A stretch of 23,655 bases of DNA, from the NCBI GenBank assembly GCA_003522105.1, contig DPGF01000076.1, positions 1-23,655 of the forward strand. Reading direction: 5' to 3'. The notes under the pieces are model-generated. The model ran no database searches. It worked only from the letters and a program-made list of their open reading frames with translations, and was not told the origin of the DNA. The position numbers and the translations under genes are program-made. Source of the DNA: Oscillibacter sp. (GTDB taxonomy: Bacteria > Bacillota > Clostridia > Oscillospirales > Oscillospiraceae). Of the stretch, positions 1 to 7,068 are shown in pieces (the stretch's first letter is position 1; each line of letters opens with the position of its first letter).

Positions 1-411
1 CTCGTCGCGCTGGTGGCAGTGATAGATGTCACCGCTGACGCCGGAGAGACCGACCGCCTTGCCGCCGAGCTTGTTGATGAAGCCGACGAGCTCGGTGTTC
101 ACCTGACCGACGAGCACCATCTCGACAACACGCATGATGTCGGCAGAGGTGTAGCGCAGACCGTCGATGAATTCGACGGGAATGTCGAGCTTTTCGAGCA
201 TCTTGTTGATGCCGGGGCCGCCGCCGTGGCTCAGCACCGGCTTCATGCCGAGGAGCTTGAGCAGCACCACGTCGTGCATGACGGCGTCCTTGAGCTCTTC
301 GTTGATCATAGCGTTGCCGCCGTACTTGATGACGATGATCTTGCCCTGATATTTCTGCAGGTAAGGCATCGCCTCCATCAGAGTTTCGACCTTGTTTGCG
401 ATATCGCTCAT
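1..411 (-). CDS. argB: Acetylglutamate kinase, N-terminal part (runs off the left edge)
   Basis: ArgB phosphorylates N-acetyl-L-glutamate with ATP, the second step of cytoplasmic arginine/ornithine synthesis. The 137 visible codons contain the amino-acid kinase landmarks: KYGGNAM at residues 29-35 (phosphate-binding lysine and glycines), HGGGPGI at 62-68 (acetylglutamate-binding glycine loop) and GLRYTS at 84-89. The reading is open to base 1, so the nucleotide-binding C-terminal half lies outside the window. The ATG at 411 is preceded by AAGGAGGG at good spacing, which decides the start. It follows argJ by 21 bases, so the two are co-transcribed and its product uses the acetylglutamate regenerated by ArgJ. 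Family assignment is firm. Confidence 0.95.
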   Translation of the reverse strand, partial: MSDIANKVETLMEAMPYLQKYQGKIIVIKYGGNAMINEELKDAVMHDVVLLKLLGMKPVLSHGGGPGINKMLEKLDIPVEFIDGLRYTSADIMRVVEMVLVGQVNTELVGFINKLGGKAVGLSGVSGDIYHCHQRDE

Positions 412-432
412 GGGTGTGCCCTCCTTCGAAAA

Positions 433-1659
433 TTAGGTGCGGTAGTCGCCGTTGATCTTGACGTAATCGTAAGTGAGGTCGCAGCCCCAGGCCTTGGCCT
501 CGCCGTCGCCCTGATAGAAGCGGACGATAACGGTGATGTCATGCTCGGTGAGCACCTTCTTGGCGAGCTCTTCGCTGAAGTCGGCGCCGAAGCCGTCCTT
601 CATGACCTGCACCTCGCCGGCAGCGCTCTTGATGATGCAGTCGGCACGGGTCGGGTCAACGTCTGCGCCCGAGTAACCGGCAGCGGCCATGATGCGGCCC
701 CAGTTGGCGTCGCGGCCAAAGACGGCAGCCTTGAAGAGCATGGAGCCCGCGATGGACTTGGCGACCAGGCGTGCGTCGTGCTCAGTGGGAAGGCCATAGG
801 CCTCGACTTCGATGAGGTGGGTCGCGCCTTCGCCGTCGGAAGCGACGCGGCGAGCCATATCGGTGCAGATGGCGAGAACGAGGTCGGCCATCGCCTTCTT
901 GTCTTCCTCGGTCTTGATCTCAACGCCGGAGGCGCCGTTGGCGAGCAGGAAGATGGAGTCGTTGGTAGAGGTGTCGCCGTCGACGGTGCACATGTTGAAG
1001 CTCTTATCCACTGCTGCGGAGAGCATCTTCTGAAGATCCGCGGGGTCAGCCTTGGCATCGGTCGTCACATAGACGAGCATGGTCGCCATATTGGGGTGGA
1101 TCATGCCCGAGCCCTTGGCCATCGCGCCAATCTTCACCGTGCCGGTGGAGAGCTCCAGCTCATAGGCGCACTCCTTGCGGACGGTATCGGTGGTCATGAT
1201 GGCGTAAGCAGCCTCGGAACCGTTCTCCTTGGCGAGCTTGCCGGGAATGATCTCGCGGATGCCCTGGAGCACCTTGTCGACCGGAAGTCTCTGGCCGATG
1301 ACGCCGGTGGAGCAGACGAACACTTCGTCCTCGCCGAGGCCAAGGAGCTTTTCCGCCTCGCGCTCAACGGTGCGGGCGTCTTCGATGCCCTGCTTGCCGG
1401 TAGCGGCGTTGGCATTGCCGGAGTTGATGACGACAGCACGAGCCTTGCCCTTTTTCAGGATCTCACGGTCGAGAATGACCGGAGCGGCGCAGAACTTGTT
1501 CGTGGTGAAGCAGGCCGCGCAGGAGCAGGGCAGATCAGAGTAAAGGACGGCGACGTCGGGCTTCTTGTTCTCACGCTTTTTGATGGCGGTATAGGTAGCA
1601 CCTGCGGTGAAGCCCTGCGGCGTGGTCACGCCGCCCTCGATCTTTTTCAGATTGGACAT
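433..1659 (-). CDS. argJ: Bifunctional glutamate N-acetyltransferase / amino-acid acetyltransferase ArgJ
   Basis: ArgJ moves the acetyl group from N-acetylornithine to glutamate (the acetyl-recycling arginine pathway) and in many bacteria can also acetylate glutamate from acetyl-CoA. The 408-residue length is normal for the family. The self-cleavage site is clear: KGSGMIHPNMATML with the Ala192-Thr193 junction, Thr193 becoming the N-terminal nucleophile of the beta chain. Upstream, residues 117-120 (STGV) and 180-186 fit the oxyanion and glycine-rich parts of the fold. The start has GAGGAG upstream in the 77-base gap after argC. It sits between argC and argB, matching the common argCJB order. 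Whether it is mono- or bifunctional cannot be told from sequence. Confidence 0.96.
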   Translation of the reverse strand: MSNLKKIEGGVTTPQGFTAGATYTAIKKRENKKPDVAVLYSDLPCSCAACFTTNKFCAAPVILDREILKKGKARAVVINSGNANAATGKQGIEDARTVEREAEKLLGLGEDEVFVCSTGVIGQRLPVDKVLQGIREIIPGKLAKENGSEAAYAIMTTDTVRKECAYELELSTGTVKIGAMAKGSGMIHPNMATMLVYVTTDAKADPADLQKMLSAAVDKSFNMCTVDGDTSTNDSIFLLANGASGVEIKTEEDKKAMADLVLAICTDMARRVASDGEGATHLIEVEAYGLPTEHDARLVAKSIAGSMLFKAAVFGRDANWGRIMAAAGYSGADVDPTRADCIIKSAAGEVQVMKDGFGADFSEELAKKVLTEHDITVIVRFYQGDGEAKAWGCDLTYDYVKINGDYRT

Positions 1660-1736
1660 GTGGGGGATCTCCTCTCTTATATGTTAGTTTAACAGCACTT
1701 TTGCCAAAATCGGGCCGAAACTCGTCGAACCGGAAA

Positions 1737-2810
1737 TTACGGATACATCGGGGGCATCATGAGGCCGGTGGTCTCGGGCAGGCCCATGATGAGGTTCATG
1801 TTCTGAATGGCCTGGCCGGCAGCGCCCTTGCCGATATTGTCGATCACAGAGGAGACGATCAGGCGGTGGGTGCGGGCGTCAAAGGTCGGGGTCATCTCGC
1901 AGAAGTTCGTGCCGTAGACCCACTTGGTCTGGACGGGCATGCTGGCCGGGAAGACCTTGACGAAGGGCTCGTCCTTGTAGAACTCCTTGTACATCTCGTA
2001 GACTTCCTCGTTGGTGTAGTCCTTGTCGCAGGTGGCATAGATGGTGACCTCGATACCGCGAACCTGGGGCAGGAGATGCGGCTGGAAGTTGATGTACTGC
2101 CAGGTCTCGGGCTTCATCAGATCCTTGCCGGTGATGTAGGCGATGTTCTGCTCGATCTCGGGCGTGTGGCGGTGGCCGCCGCCGAGGGCGTAAGCGCAGA
2201 AGTTGTTCTCCGCCTCAGTGAGGAGCTTGTTGAGGGCGGGACGGCGGCCTGCGCCGGTGTAGCCGCTCTTGGCATCGATGACGATGGTATTGTCAACGAT
2301 GTGACCGGCCTTGAGCATCGGCTGAAGGCCGAGGGTGGAGGCGGTGGGATAGCAGCCGGGGTTGGCGATGAGCTTCTTGCCCTTGGCAAGATTACGCATG
2401 ACCTCAGGGATGCAGTAAACAGCGTCGTGGGTCATCTTGGCGTCGGGGTGCTTCTGGCCGTACCACTTCTCCCAGACGTCGACATCGCGGAAGCGGATAT
2501 CGGCGCCGATATCGATGATGGCGCAGTCCTCAGCAAGCACGATCTCCGCCCACTTGGCCACGTCGCCAGAGGGGACCTGGATCATGATGACATCGCTCTT
2601 CTTCGCGGTCTCGCGGACGTTCTCCTCCGTGAGGTCCATGATGACCTGATCATAGAAGCCGCGCAGAGCGGGATGATGCGTGGAGATGGCATCGCCGGCG
2701 CCGTAGGTATCGAGCACGTTGACAAGCTCGCCCTCGGGATGGTTGACCATCATGCGGAGCACTTCGCCGCAAACATAACCGGTAGCACCGATGCAGGAAT
2801 AATGGATCAT
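1737..2810 (-). CDS. argC: N-acetyl-gamma-glutamyl-phosphate reductase ArgC
   Basis: ArgC reduces N-acetylglutamyl phosphate to the semialdehyde with NADPH, the third step of arginine synthesis. The 357-residue protein has the N-terminal dinucleotide-binding signature GATGYVCGEV (residues 8-17), the catalytic cysteine in NPGCYPTA (Cys153) and the active-site histidine region GGHRHTPEIE (211-220). The reading frame is open 36 codons further upstream, but the ATG at 2810 starts directly at the fold (MIHYSCIGATGY) and has AAGGAGG eight bases before it, so I use that start. First gene of argC-argJ-argB, transcribed away from a LysR-type regulator. Its promoter carries a perfect palindrome between the -35 and -10 boxes. 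Confidence 0.96.
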   Translation of the reverse strand: MIHYSCIGATGYVCGEVLRMMVNHPEGELVNVLDTYGAGDAISTHHPALRGFYDQVIMDLTEENVRETAKKSDVIMIQVPSGDVAKWAEIVLAEDCAIIDIGADIRFRDVDVWEKWYGQKHPDAKMTHDAVYCIPEVMRNLAKGKKLIANPGCYPTASTLGLQPMLKAGHIVDNTIVIDAKSGYTGAGRRPALNKLLTEAENNFCAYALGGGHRHTPEIEQNIAYITGKDLMKPETWQYINFQPHLLPQVRGIEVTIYATCDKDYTNEEVYEMYKEFYKDEPFVKVFPASMPVQTKWVYGTNFCEMTPTFDARTHRLIVSSVIDNIGKGAAGQAIQNMNLIMGLPETTGLMMPPMYP

Positions 2811-2904
2811 GTCTGTTTTCCTCCTTGTTGATTCGACATTTTGTCTGACAATTTTGTACTGCTTGGAAAATCCCGTGTGTAGCCATTGAATTTTCTTTGG
2901 TGAT

Positions 2905-2933
2905 ATTGTATAATTCAAAAGCAGTTTTGAAAA
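2905..2933 (-). promoter_or_regulatory. Candidate sigma-A promoter of argCJB
   Basis: On the minus strand TTTTCA (2933-2928) is followed after 17 bases by TACAAT (2910-2905). The -10 is good and the -35 matches four of six consensus bases. The predicted start near 2898 gives a leader of about 88 bases before argC. No attenuator or T-box-like structure was seen in that leader. Confidence 0.55.
2914..2931. promoter_or_regulatory. 18-bp perfect palindrome over the argC promoter spacer (candidate operator)
   Basis: TTCAAAA-GCAG-TTTTGAA reads as 7-base perfect arms around GCAG. It occupies the spacer and part of the -35 box of the predicted argC promoter, where a bound protein would block transcription. 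It does not match the usual ArgR box (TGAAT/ATTCA arms). The divergent LysR-type regulator is an obvious candidate, but the even-centred symmetry is not the classic T-N11-A form. Confidence 0.5.
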
Positions 2934-2955
2934 GCGAATATATTTTTATATGCGC

Positions 2956-2970
2956 ATTCCAAAATGGAAT
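2956..2970. promoter_or_regulatory. 15-bp palindrome with T-N11-A form upstream of the LysR gene
   Basis: ATTCCA-AAA-TGGAAT has perfect 6-base arms and contains T-N11-A (T2957, A2969), the hallmark of LysR-type binding sites. It ends about 35 bases upstream of the LysR start codon, a suitable place for autoregulation. Binding by this regulator is inferred. Confidence 0.5.
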
Positions 2971-3005
2971 CTTTGAGACATTGTTGATTATTGAGGGCAT
3001 TTATA

Positions 3006-3899
3006 ATGAGTATTCGTAAATATATTGCCTATCTCCGCACTGTGGAGACCGGCAGCATCACACAGGCGGCCAACGAACTGGGCTACACGCAGTCCGCTGT
3101 GAGCAAAATGATCTCGGATCTGGAGCAGGACTGGCAGGTCAAGCTCCTCACGCGCAACCACTCCGGCATCGAGATCTCCTCCGACGGCATGGTGCTCCTA
3201 CCCACGATCCGCGAGATCGTCAAGGACTACGAGGACCTCAACTTTGCCGTGTCCGAGCTGCATGGCGTGCAGTCCGGCACGCTGCGCCTCGGGTGCTTTA
3301 CAAGCCTTGCCATCAGCCTGCTGCCGGAAATTCTGAAGGACTTCCACCAGACGTACCCCAACATTCAGATCCAGCTGATGACTGGCGAGTATTATGAAAT
3401 TTCCGAATGGCTGCGCCGCGGCGCGATCGACTGCGGCTTTCTTGCCATCCCCGCCTCAAACGACTTTGAGACGACGCCCATCCTGCACGACACGATGGTC
3501 GCCATTCTCCCAAAGGATCACCCGATGGCGGGCGCGTCCGTCTTCCCGCTCGAGCAGCTGCCGCACGAGAACTTCGTGCGCCTGATGGAGATCGAAGACT
3601 ACGAATTCAACCGCCTGCTCGACCAGTGCAATATCCACCCCGAGGTCACCTACGACACGACGAGCGACTTCGCGCTCTTGTCCATGGTCGAGGCGGGACT
3701 CGGTGTGAGCATCGTGCACAGCCTGCTCATCAAGCCCGAGCGCTATCATGTCGCCGTGCTGCCGCTCAATGTCAAGCAGTCGCGCGAGATCGGCATTGCG
3801 GTCAAAAAGGGCTTCCTGCCCTCGACCATCACGCAGCTCTTCCTTCAGCACGTGATCGACTACACGCGCAGCATCGACGAGAACAGTGCCAGACGGTGA
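3006..3899 (+). CDS. LysR-family transcriptional regulator
   Basis: A 297-residue LysR-type regulator: N-terminal winged helix-turn-helix at about residues 2-60 (recognition region 17-36, SITQAANELGYTQSAVSKMI) and a periplasmic-binding-like effector domain from about 91 to 290. An in-frame TTG at 2991 is possible, but the ATG at 3006 has GAGGG about eight bases upstream and gives the usual family N-terminus. It is divergent from argC, and the 195-base gap holds two perfect palindromes, so control of argCJB and of itself is the natural guess. The effector is unknown. Other LysR targets elsewhere in the genome cannot be excluded. Confidence 0.9.
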   Translation: MSIRKYIAYLRTVETGSITQAANELGYTQSAVSKMISDLEQDWQVKLLTRNHSGIEISSDGMVLLPTIREIVKDYEDLNFAVSELHGVQSGTLRLGCFTSLAISLLPEILKDFHQTYPNIQIQLMTGEYYEISEWLRRGAIDCGFLAIPASNDFETTPILHDTMVAILPKDHPMAGASVFPLEQLPHENFVRLMEIEDYEFNRLLDQCNIHPEVTYDTTSDFALLSMVEAGLGVSIVHSLLIKPERYHVAVLPLNVKQSREIGIAVKKGFLPSTITQLFLQHVIDYTRSIDENSARR

Positions 3900-3930
3900 T
3901 GGAACTGTCAATTTTGGGGAAAACTCGTCT

Positions 3931-3949
3931 TTCCAACCGCAGGTTGGAA
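3931..3949 (+). other. Perfect stem-loop after the LysR gene
   Basis: TTCCAACC-GCA-GGTTGGAA is an 8-base perfect hairpin with a three-base loop, 32 bases after the LysR stop. No T-run follows, so it is not a standard intrinsic terminator. It could be an RNA-stabilising stem or an operator for the downstream promoter, whose -35 lies about 30 bases further on. Confidence 0.35.
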
Positions 3950-3979
3950 CAAACAGCCGTCGGTTCAACCACCGCGCCA

Positions 3980-4008
3980 TTGCCAAACCGGCCTCCCGCC
4001 CCTATACT
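3980..4008 (+). promoter_or_regulatory. Sigma-A promoter of the XRE/repeat-protein gene
   Basis: TTGCCA (3980-3985), 17-base spacer, TATACT (4003-4008): a strong match to the vegetative consensus. The predicted start near 4015 leaves a leader of roughly 77 bases, which includes the 10-base palindrome GGCCATGGCC at 4033-4042. Confidence 0.65.
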
Positions 4009-4091
4009 GAGCCCATACCGGTGACCCAAAAAGGCCATGGCCGAACACACAGGGCAAAGAAAACTGAGCACACGAAAGAGAGGTTAGACAA

Positions 4092-4880
4092 TTGGAAGAA
4101 CTGACAATGGGCGCGCGTATCTCGGCGCACCGCAAAAATAAAGGACTCACGCAGGAGGCACTGGCAAACACTCTCGGCGTGAGCAATCAGGCCGTTTCCA
4201 AATGGGAGAGCGATGTCTGCTGTCCCGACATCGCGCTGCTGCCGCAGCTTGTCGACGCGCTGGAGATGACGCTCGATGAGCTCTTCGGCCGCGAGAGCAA
4301 GGCGGCCATCGCAAACGATCAAATCCTGCCCGTGGCGGCGGAACTGCCGTGGGAAGATGACGACAGCATCCACGCCGTGCTCTTTCAGGGGCACCGGCTG
4401 CTCCAGCCGAAGGAGGGCAGCCTCTTCCGCCGTGATAAATACGACGAAATCCGCAAGAGCGTCGAGCTGCACTTTTCCGGCACGGCACAGGATATTTACA
4501 GTGACTTTTCCGTCGTCTGTACGAATTCGATGATTCAAGGAAGTGTGAGAGCCGGCGACGGCGTCACCTGCACCGATGTTGGCGGCGATGTATCCGCAGG
4601 AGACAGCGTGACCTGCGGCAGCGTCGGCGGCGACGTGCAGGCAGGCGATGGCGTCACCTGCTCCGGCAACGTCATGGGCAATGTCCGTGCGGGCGACAGC
4701 GTCAGCTGCGGCAATGTCGGCGGCGACGTGTCCGCAAGCGACAGCGTGCGCTGCGGCGATGTGCAGGGCAACGTCCGCGCAAGCGACAGTGTGCATTGCA
4801 GTACCGTCGTCGGCGATGTGAACGCCGACAGCGTCCGCTTCACAAAGGACGGTAAAGGCTTTTCCTTCACCACCCGCTGA
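4092..4880 (+). CDS. XRE-family helix-turn-helix protein with C-terminal 15-residue Cys-containing repeats
   Basis: 262 residues. The N-terminus (about 7-66) is a typical XRE DNA-binding domain (GLTQEALANTLGVSNQAVSKW) with a Cys pair at 43-44. After a linker (67-150) come seven tandem repeats of about 15 residues (150-252), consensus GDVxAGDSVTCGxVG. Cysteines fall in register at 160, 175, 190, 206, 221 and 236; the seventh unit has Phe250 instead. Regular Val/Gly/Cys spacing suggests a beta-solenoid that could assemble or sense something, but this is inference. The start is TTG: GAGAGG lies about eight bases upstream, whereas the next ATG (4107) lacks a site. It has its own promoter and terminator. 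Target and signal are unknown; no transmembrane segment is seen. Confidence 0.85.
   Translation: MEELTMGARISAHRKNKGLTQEALANTLGVSNQAVSKWESDVCCPDIALLPQLVDALEMTLDELFGRESKAAIANDQILPVAAELPWEDDDSIHAVLFQGHRLLQPKEGSLFRRDKYDEIRKSVELHFSGTAQDIYSDFSVVCTNSMIQGSVRAGDGVTCTDVGGDVSAGDSVTCGSVGGDVQAGDGVTCSGNVMGNVRAGDSVSCGNVGGDVSASDSVRCGDVQGNVRASDSVHCSTVVGDVNADSVRFTKDGKGFSFTTR
4539..4847 (+). repeat. Seven tandem 45-48-bp coding repeats
   Basis: The DNA encodes seven successive 15-residue units (one unit has 16, the last lacks one). The units differ at many silent and some non-silent sites, so the array is old or diversified rather than a recent slippage expansion. The pattern GGCGA-GT-GCAGG-GACAGCGT recurs at 45-base spacing. 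It is part of the XRE-type protein described for this locus and is not a CRISPR array. Confidence 0.85.
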
Positions 4881-4888
4881 AGCAGCGC

Positions 4889-4924
4889 AAAAGCGCGGCA
4901 CCCTGACCGGCGTCGCGCTTTTTT
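4889..4924 (+). terminator. Intrinsic terminator of the XRE/repeat-protein gene
   Basis: AAAAGCGCG (4889-4897) pairs with CGCGCTTTT (4914-4922) around a 16-base loop, ending in a six-base T-run. It begins eight bases after the stop codon and separates this gene from the next promoter. Confidence 0.7.
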
Positions 4925-4926
4925 CC

Positions 4927-4955
4927 TTGTCATCCCCCGCCTTTTGTGCTACGAT
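4927..4955 (+). promoter_or_regulatory. Sigma-A promoter of the coiled-coil protein gene
   Basis: TTGTCA (4927-4932), 17-base spacer, TACGAT (4950-4955). The predicted start near 4962 gives a short leader of about 24 bases before the ATG at 4986. It abuts the upstream terminator. Confidence 0.6.
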
Positions 4956-4985
4956 ATGCTTGAGAAAGAAAAAGGTGGGAGCATC

Positions 4986-5675
4986 ATGGAAAATACCTTC
5001 AAGAGTTCCGTCTTCGGCGGCTTCAACCGCGATGACGTAATCCGCTATATCGAAAAAACCGCGCTCGAGAGCAAGCAGCAGATTGAGTCTCTCGAGCAGG
5101 AGAGCGACGGCCTTTGCCGCGAGAATGCAGAGCTTCGCGATAAGCTTGCCGCCGCCGAGCGCGAGCGTGACAAGCTCGCAGAGTCCTACGACACTGCGTC
5201 CGGCGCGCAGGAAGCTCTCAAAAAAGGGCTGACCGCCGCGCAGGAGACCATCACCGAGCTGCGCACGCAGCTTGAAGAGAGCGCACAGCGAGCCGCCTTC
5301 GCGCAGAAGGAGCACGAGCGCCTGCGCGAGGCGCAGAAGGCCGAGCACGAGCGTGAGATGCAGAAACTGCAAGCAGAACTTGAGACGCTGCGCGCACAGG
5401 CCGAAGAATACGGCCGCGTGAAGGCGCACATCGCCGACATTGAGCTTTCCGCCCGCGAGCGGGCCGACGCGCTCGACGCCGCCACGCGCGCCAAATTGCA
5501 ATCGCACATCGCCGCCTGCACGCAGCAGTGCGCGCGGGTGCTTGCAACGCTCGGCAATACCTGTGAGAGCGTTTCGACCGTGCTGCGCCACGCAGACGCC
5601 GCCGTGTCGCAGCTGCCCGGCGCGTTCACCACGCTGGAAGGCCAGCTCGACGAGCTCAAGAAGTTCGAGCAGTAA
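4986..5675 (+). CDS. DivIVA-like coiled-coil protein
   Basis: 229 residues. The N-terminal segment FKSSVFGGFNRDDVIRYIEK (5-24) resembles the short N-terminal motif of Firmicutes DivIVA/GpsB-like proteins, which binds curved membrane. Residues about 22-165 are a long, highly charged Glu/Arg/Ala-rich coiled coil, and 175-229 form a further helical region with Cys at 178, 182 and 194. There is no signal peptide or transmembrane segment. The ATG at 4986 has GGTGGGAG upstream, whereas the longer frame from 4944 would overlap the predicted promoter. It is probably a scaffold in division, polarity or sporulation. The exact role is unknown, since low-complexity coiled coils make family assignment weak. 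Confidence 0.75.
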   Translation: MENTFKSSVFGGFNRDDVIRYIEKTALESKQQIESLEQESDGLCRENAELRDKLAAAERERDKLAESYDTASGAQEALKKGLTAAQETITELRTQLEESAQRAAFAQKEHERLREAQKAEHEREMQKLQAELETLRAQAEEYGRVKAHIADIELSARERADALDAATRAKLQSHIAACTQQCARVLATLGNTCESVSTVLRHADAAVSQLPGAFTTLEGQLDELKKFEQ

Positions 5676-5683
5676 CAAAAAGC

Positions 5684-5724
5684 AAAGAAGGAGTGCGTTC
5701 CCGACGGGAACGCACTCCTTCTTT
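5684..5724. terminator. Long bidirectional intrinsic terminator
   Basis: A 41-base perfect palindrome: 20-base arms around one central base (A5704), from AAAGAAGGAGTGCG to its complement ending TTCTTT. It closes the coiled-coil gene on the plus strand and the convergent DUF2812-like locus on the minus strand; the latter's stop codon (5725-5723) overlaps the stem. Confidence 0.8.
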
Positions 5725-5965
5725 ATGATAAAGCTGCGTACTGGTCAAAAAGCTCTGCAAATTCTTCTAAACGGTCGCGCAGGTCATCGCCCGCCGCAGT
5801 GCGGAAATAGAGCACCTCTCCCCCGCGGCGCAGAATGAGAAACTGCGTATCTCCGGAGGTATTTTCCGCGTAGTACGCCTCGTCAAAGCCGTCAATCGAA
5901 AGCGTCTGCGCACCGTCTTCCATAAAATAGTCTCGCAGCTCATGTGTCAAGGGCGTTGCCAGCAC
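5723..5965 (-). pseudogene. Frameshifted C-terminal fragment of the DUF2812-like membrane protein
   Basis: An 80-codon open frame that overlaps the end of the upstream reading by 19 bases and is in the -1 frame to it. It has protein-like content (segments FDEAYYAENTSG, FLILRRGGEVLYF, LEEFAELFDQYAA), but its only early start is a GTG at 5965 with no ribosome binding site. Joining the frames at the TTTT or CCCC run (plus-strand 5985-5988 or 5976-5979) gives a smooth reading into ISVLATPLTHEL and a protein of about 395 residues. I read it as the displaced C-terminus of the upstream gene, caused by a one-base loss or by a sequencing or assembly error. Confidence 0.7.
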
Positions 5966-6921
5966 AGAGATACGCGGGGCGTAGAAAAGTCTACCTCTGT
6001 GCTCAGCTGCTCCCAGTCGTCAATCATTCCCGCATACGGCGTTTCGCCGACAGAATACACATGCCCGCCGAGCGGCGTCGAAAGATCGCGCTGATAGCAC
6101 CAGTCAAACGGATCGCCGCCGAGCTCTTCGGCGCGAAGATAGGGCAGCGTCGGCTCGTCATACGCTTCGCTGTAAGGTGAGCCGCTCCCCACTGAAACGA
6201 TCAGCATGAGCGGCAGCACGCTCATCACGATGGCGAACAGCCGGTTCAACCTCGCCCAGCGGTTGCGCTGCATCTTTTCCGTGCGCTCGCACGCCTCCAT
6301 CGCGCGCTTGAGCGTCCACATCTCGTTTCTCTCCTTTGCCTCGCTCAGGATACCGAGGATACTGCCTAAGATAATGGACACAAACTGAATGACCTCGCTC
6401 TTTTCCATCGTGAGGAACGACATCACCGGGAGACTCAAGGCACTAAAAAGGAAATAGACGAGCCAGATGTCCACCACCAGGAAGATCATCGGCAGGAAAT
6501 AGCTGCGGCGCAGCTTTTTGCGCAGCCGCCGGTAGCCGTAGCTATCCGTGCAGGGGCGCGGCGAGGGCGCACGCGCACTCATACCTCCGCGCCAGATATA
6601 AAAGATGCCGTCCTTCGTCCGGCAGACATAGTCCCAGCCCATCTGGGCGCGTGTTTCGCGTGTCCGCTTGTCGGGGTCGGCATCGTCCAGCGCAGGTTCG
6701 AGGTGATAGCGGCATTCGCACGGCTCACCGATCACAAATTCATCTCCGCGCAGGAGCAGCTTACCCTCCGCCGCGCGCTCGGAAAGCCACTGCTCGATGC
6801 CGCGCGGATCGTAGGCGCTGACCTTGAAGTGAATGCTCTTGGTCTTGGGCTCGTCGGCTTCGGCCGCCGTGGTCTCGTTCTTCTCCGGAAACTCCGTTGC
6901 TTCGCGCAGGTTTTCGTCCAT
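5947..6921 (-). CDS. DUF2812-like membrane protein (reading frame ends early, probable frameshift)
   Basis: 324 residues as read. The N-terminal part (about 28-120) carries the DUF2812-type pattern, with an IEQWLSERAAEGKLL stretch and a WDYVCRTKDGIFYI segment. Three hydrophobic segments follow (about 141-162, 177-194 and 227-246), then an extracytoplasmic-looking tail. Such proteins often sit beside PadR-type regulators, but none adjoins it here. The ATG at 6921 has a GGGGGGAGTGG site; the frame extends further upstream but would run through the promoter. The end, with a new C-terminus VSLCWQRP, looks wrong because a coherent C-terminal domain continues in the -1 frame. Function unknown. Confidence 0.7.
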   Translation of the reverse strand: MDENLREATEFPEKNETTAAEADEPKTKSIHFKVSAYDPRGIEQWLSERAAEGKLLLRGDEFVIGEPCECRYHLEPALDDADPDKRTRETRAQMGWDYVCRTKDGIFYIWRGGMSARAPSPRPCTDSYGYRRLRKKLRRSYFLPMIFLVVDIWLVYFLFSALSLPVMSFLTMEKSEVIQFVSIILGSILGILSEAKERNEMWTLKRAMEACERTEKMQRNRWARLNRLFAIVMSVLPLMLIVSVGSGSPYSEAYDEPTLPYLRAEELGGDPFDWCYQRDLSTPLGGHVYSVGETPYAGMIDDWEQLSTEVDFSTPRVSLCWQRP

Positions 6922-6954
6922 CTGCGTCCACTCCCCCCCTTTTTCTCTATGCAG

Positions 6955-6983
6955 AGTATAGGGGAGCGCGCGGATTTTTTCAA
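6955..6983 (-). promoter_or_regulatory. Sigma-A promoter of the DUF2812-like locus
   Basis: On the minus strand TTGAAA (6983-6978), 17-base spacer, TATACT (6960-6955), only about 27 bases before the RBS-supported start at 6921. A strong promoter in front of a frameshifted gene suggests the break is recent or artefactual. Confidence 0.7.
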
Positions 6984-7033
6984 GCACGTTCAGCGAGCAT
7001 TGGGAAAAAGTGCGCGCAAGTTTAGTGTTACAT

Positions 7034-7066
7034 CGCAAAAAGGCAGGAAGTTCCTGCCTTTTTGCG
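7034..7066 (-). terminator. Intrinsic terminator of dpaAB
   Basis: A perfect inverted repeat with 16-base arms around G7050: CGCAAAAAGGCAGGAA and its complement. The T-run (CCTTTTTGC) lies inside the 3' arm on the minus strand. It begins three bases after the dpaB stop codon. Confidence 0.75.
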
Positions 7067-7068
7067 CT

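Noticed and set aside
13..1692. 559-codon open frame on the plus strand across argB and argJ
   Set aside because: It runs antisense to two certain genes and has a His/Asp/Val/Leu-rich composition typical of the shadow of GC-rich codons; no domain is seen.
2811..2898. Riboswitch or T-box leader before argC
   Set aside because: The leader is only about 88 bases, has no terminator/antiterminator pair and no T-box sequence; only short dyads are present.
4033..4042. GGCCATGGCC palindrome in the leader of the XRE gene
   Set aside because: A 10-base self-complementary GC-rich site is common by chance here; there is no second copy or flanking symmetry to support an operator.
3829..4186. Small minus-strand frames opposite the LysR end and XRE start
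   Set aside because: They lack ribosome binding sites and cross the XRE promoter; composition is that of shadow frames.
4539..4847. Regular 45-base repeats as a CRISPR array or minisatellite
   Set aside because: The periodic pattern is in frame, encodes a coherent repeat protein, and has no constant repeat/variable spacer alternation.
4002..5678. 558-codon minus-strand frame opposite the XRE gene and the coiled-coil gene
   Set aside because: It spans two well-supported plus genes with their promoters and terminator. Its repeats mirror the antisense of the Cys-ladder repeats, so it is a shadow.
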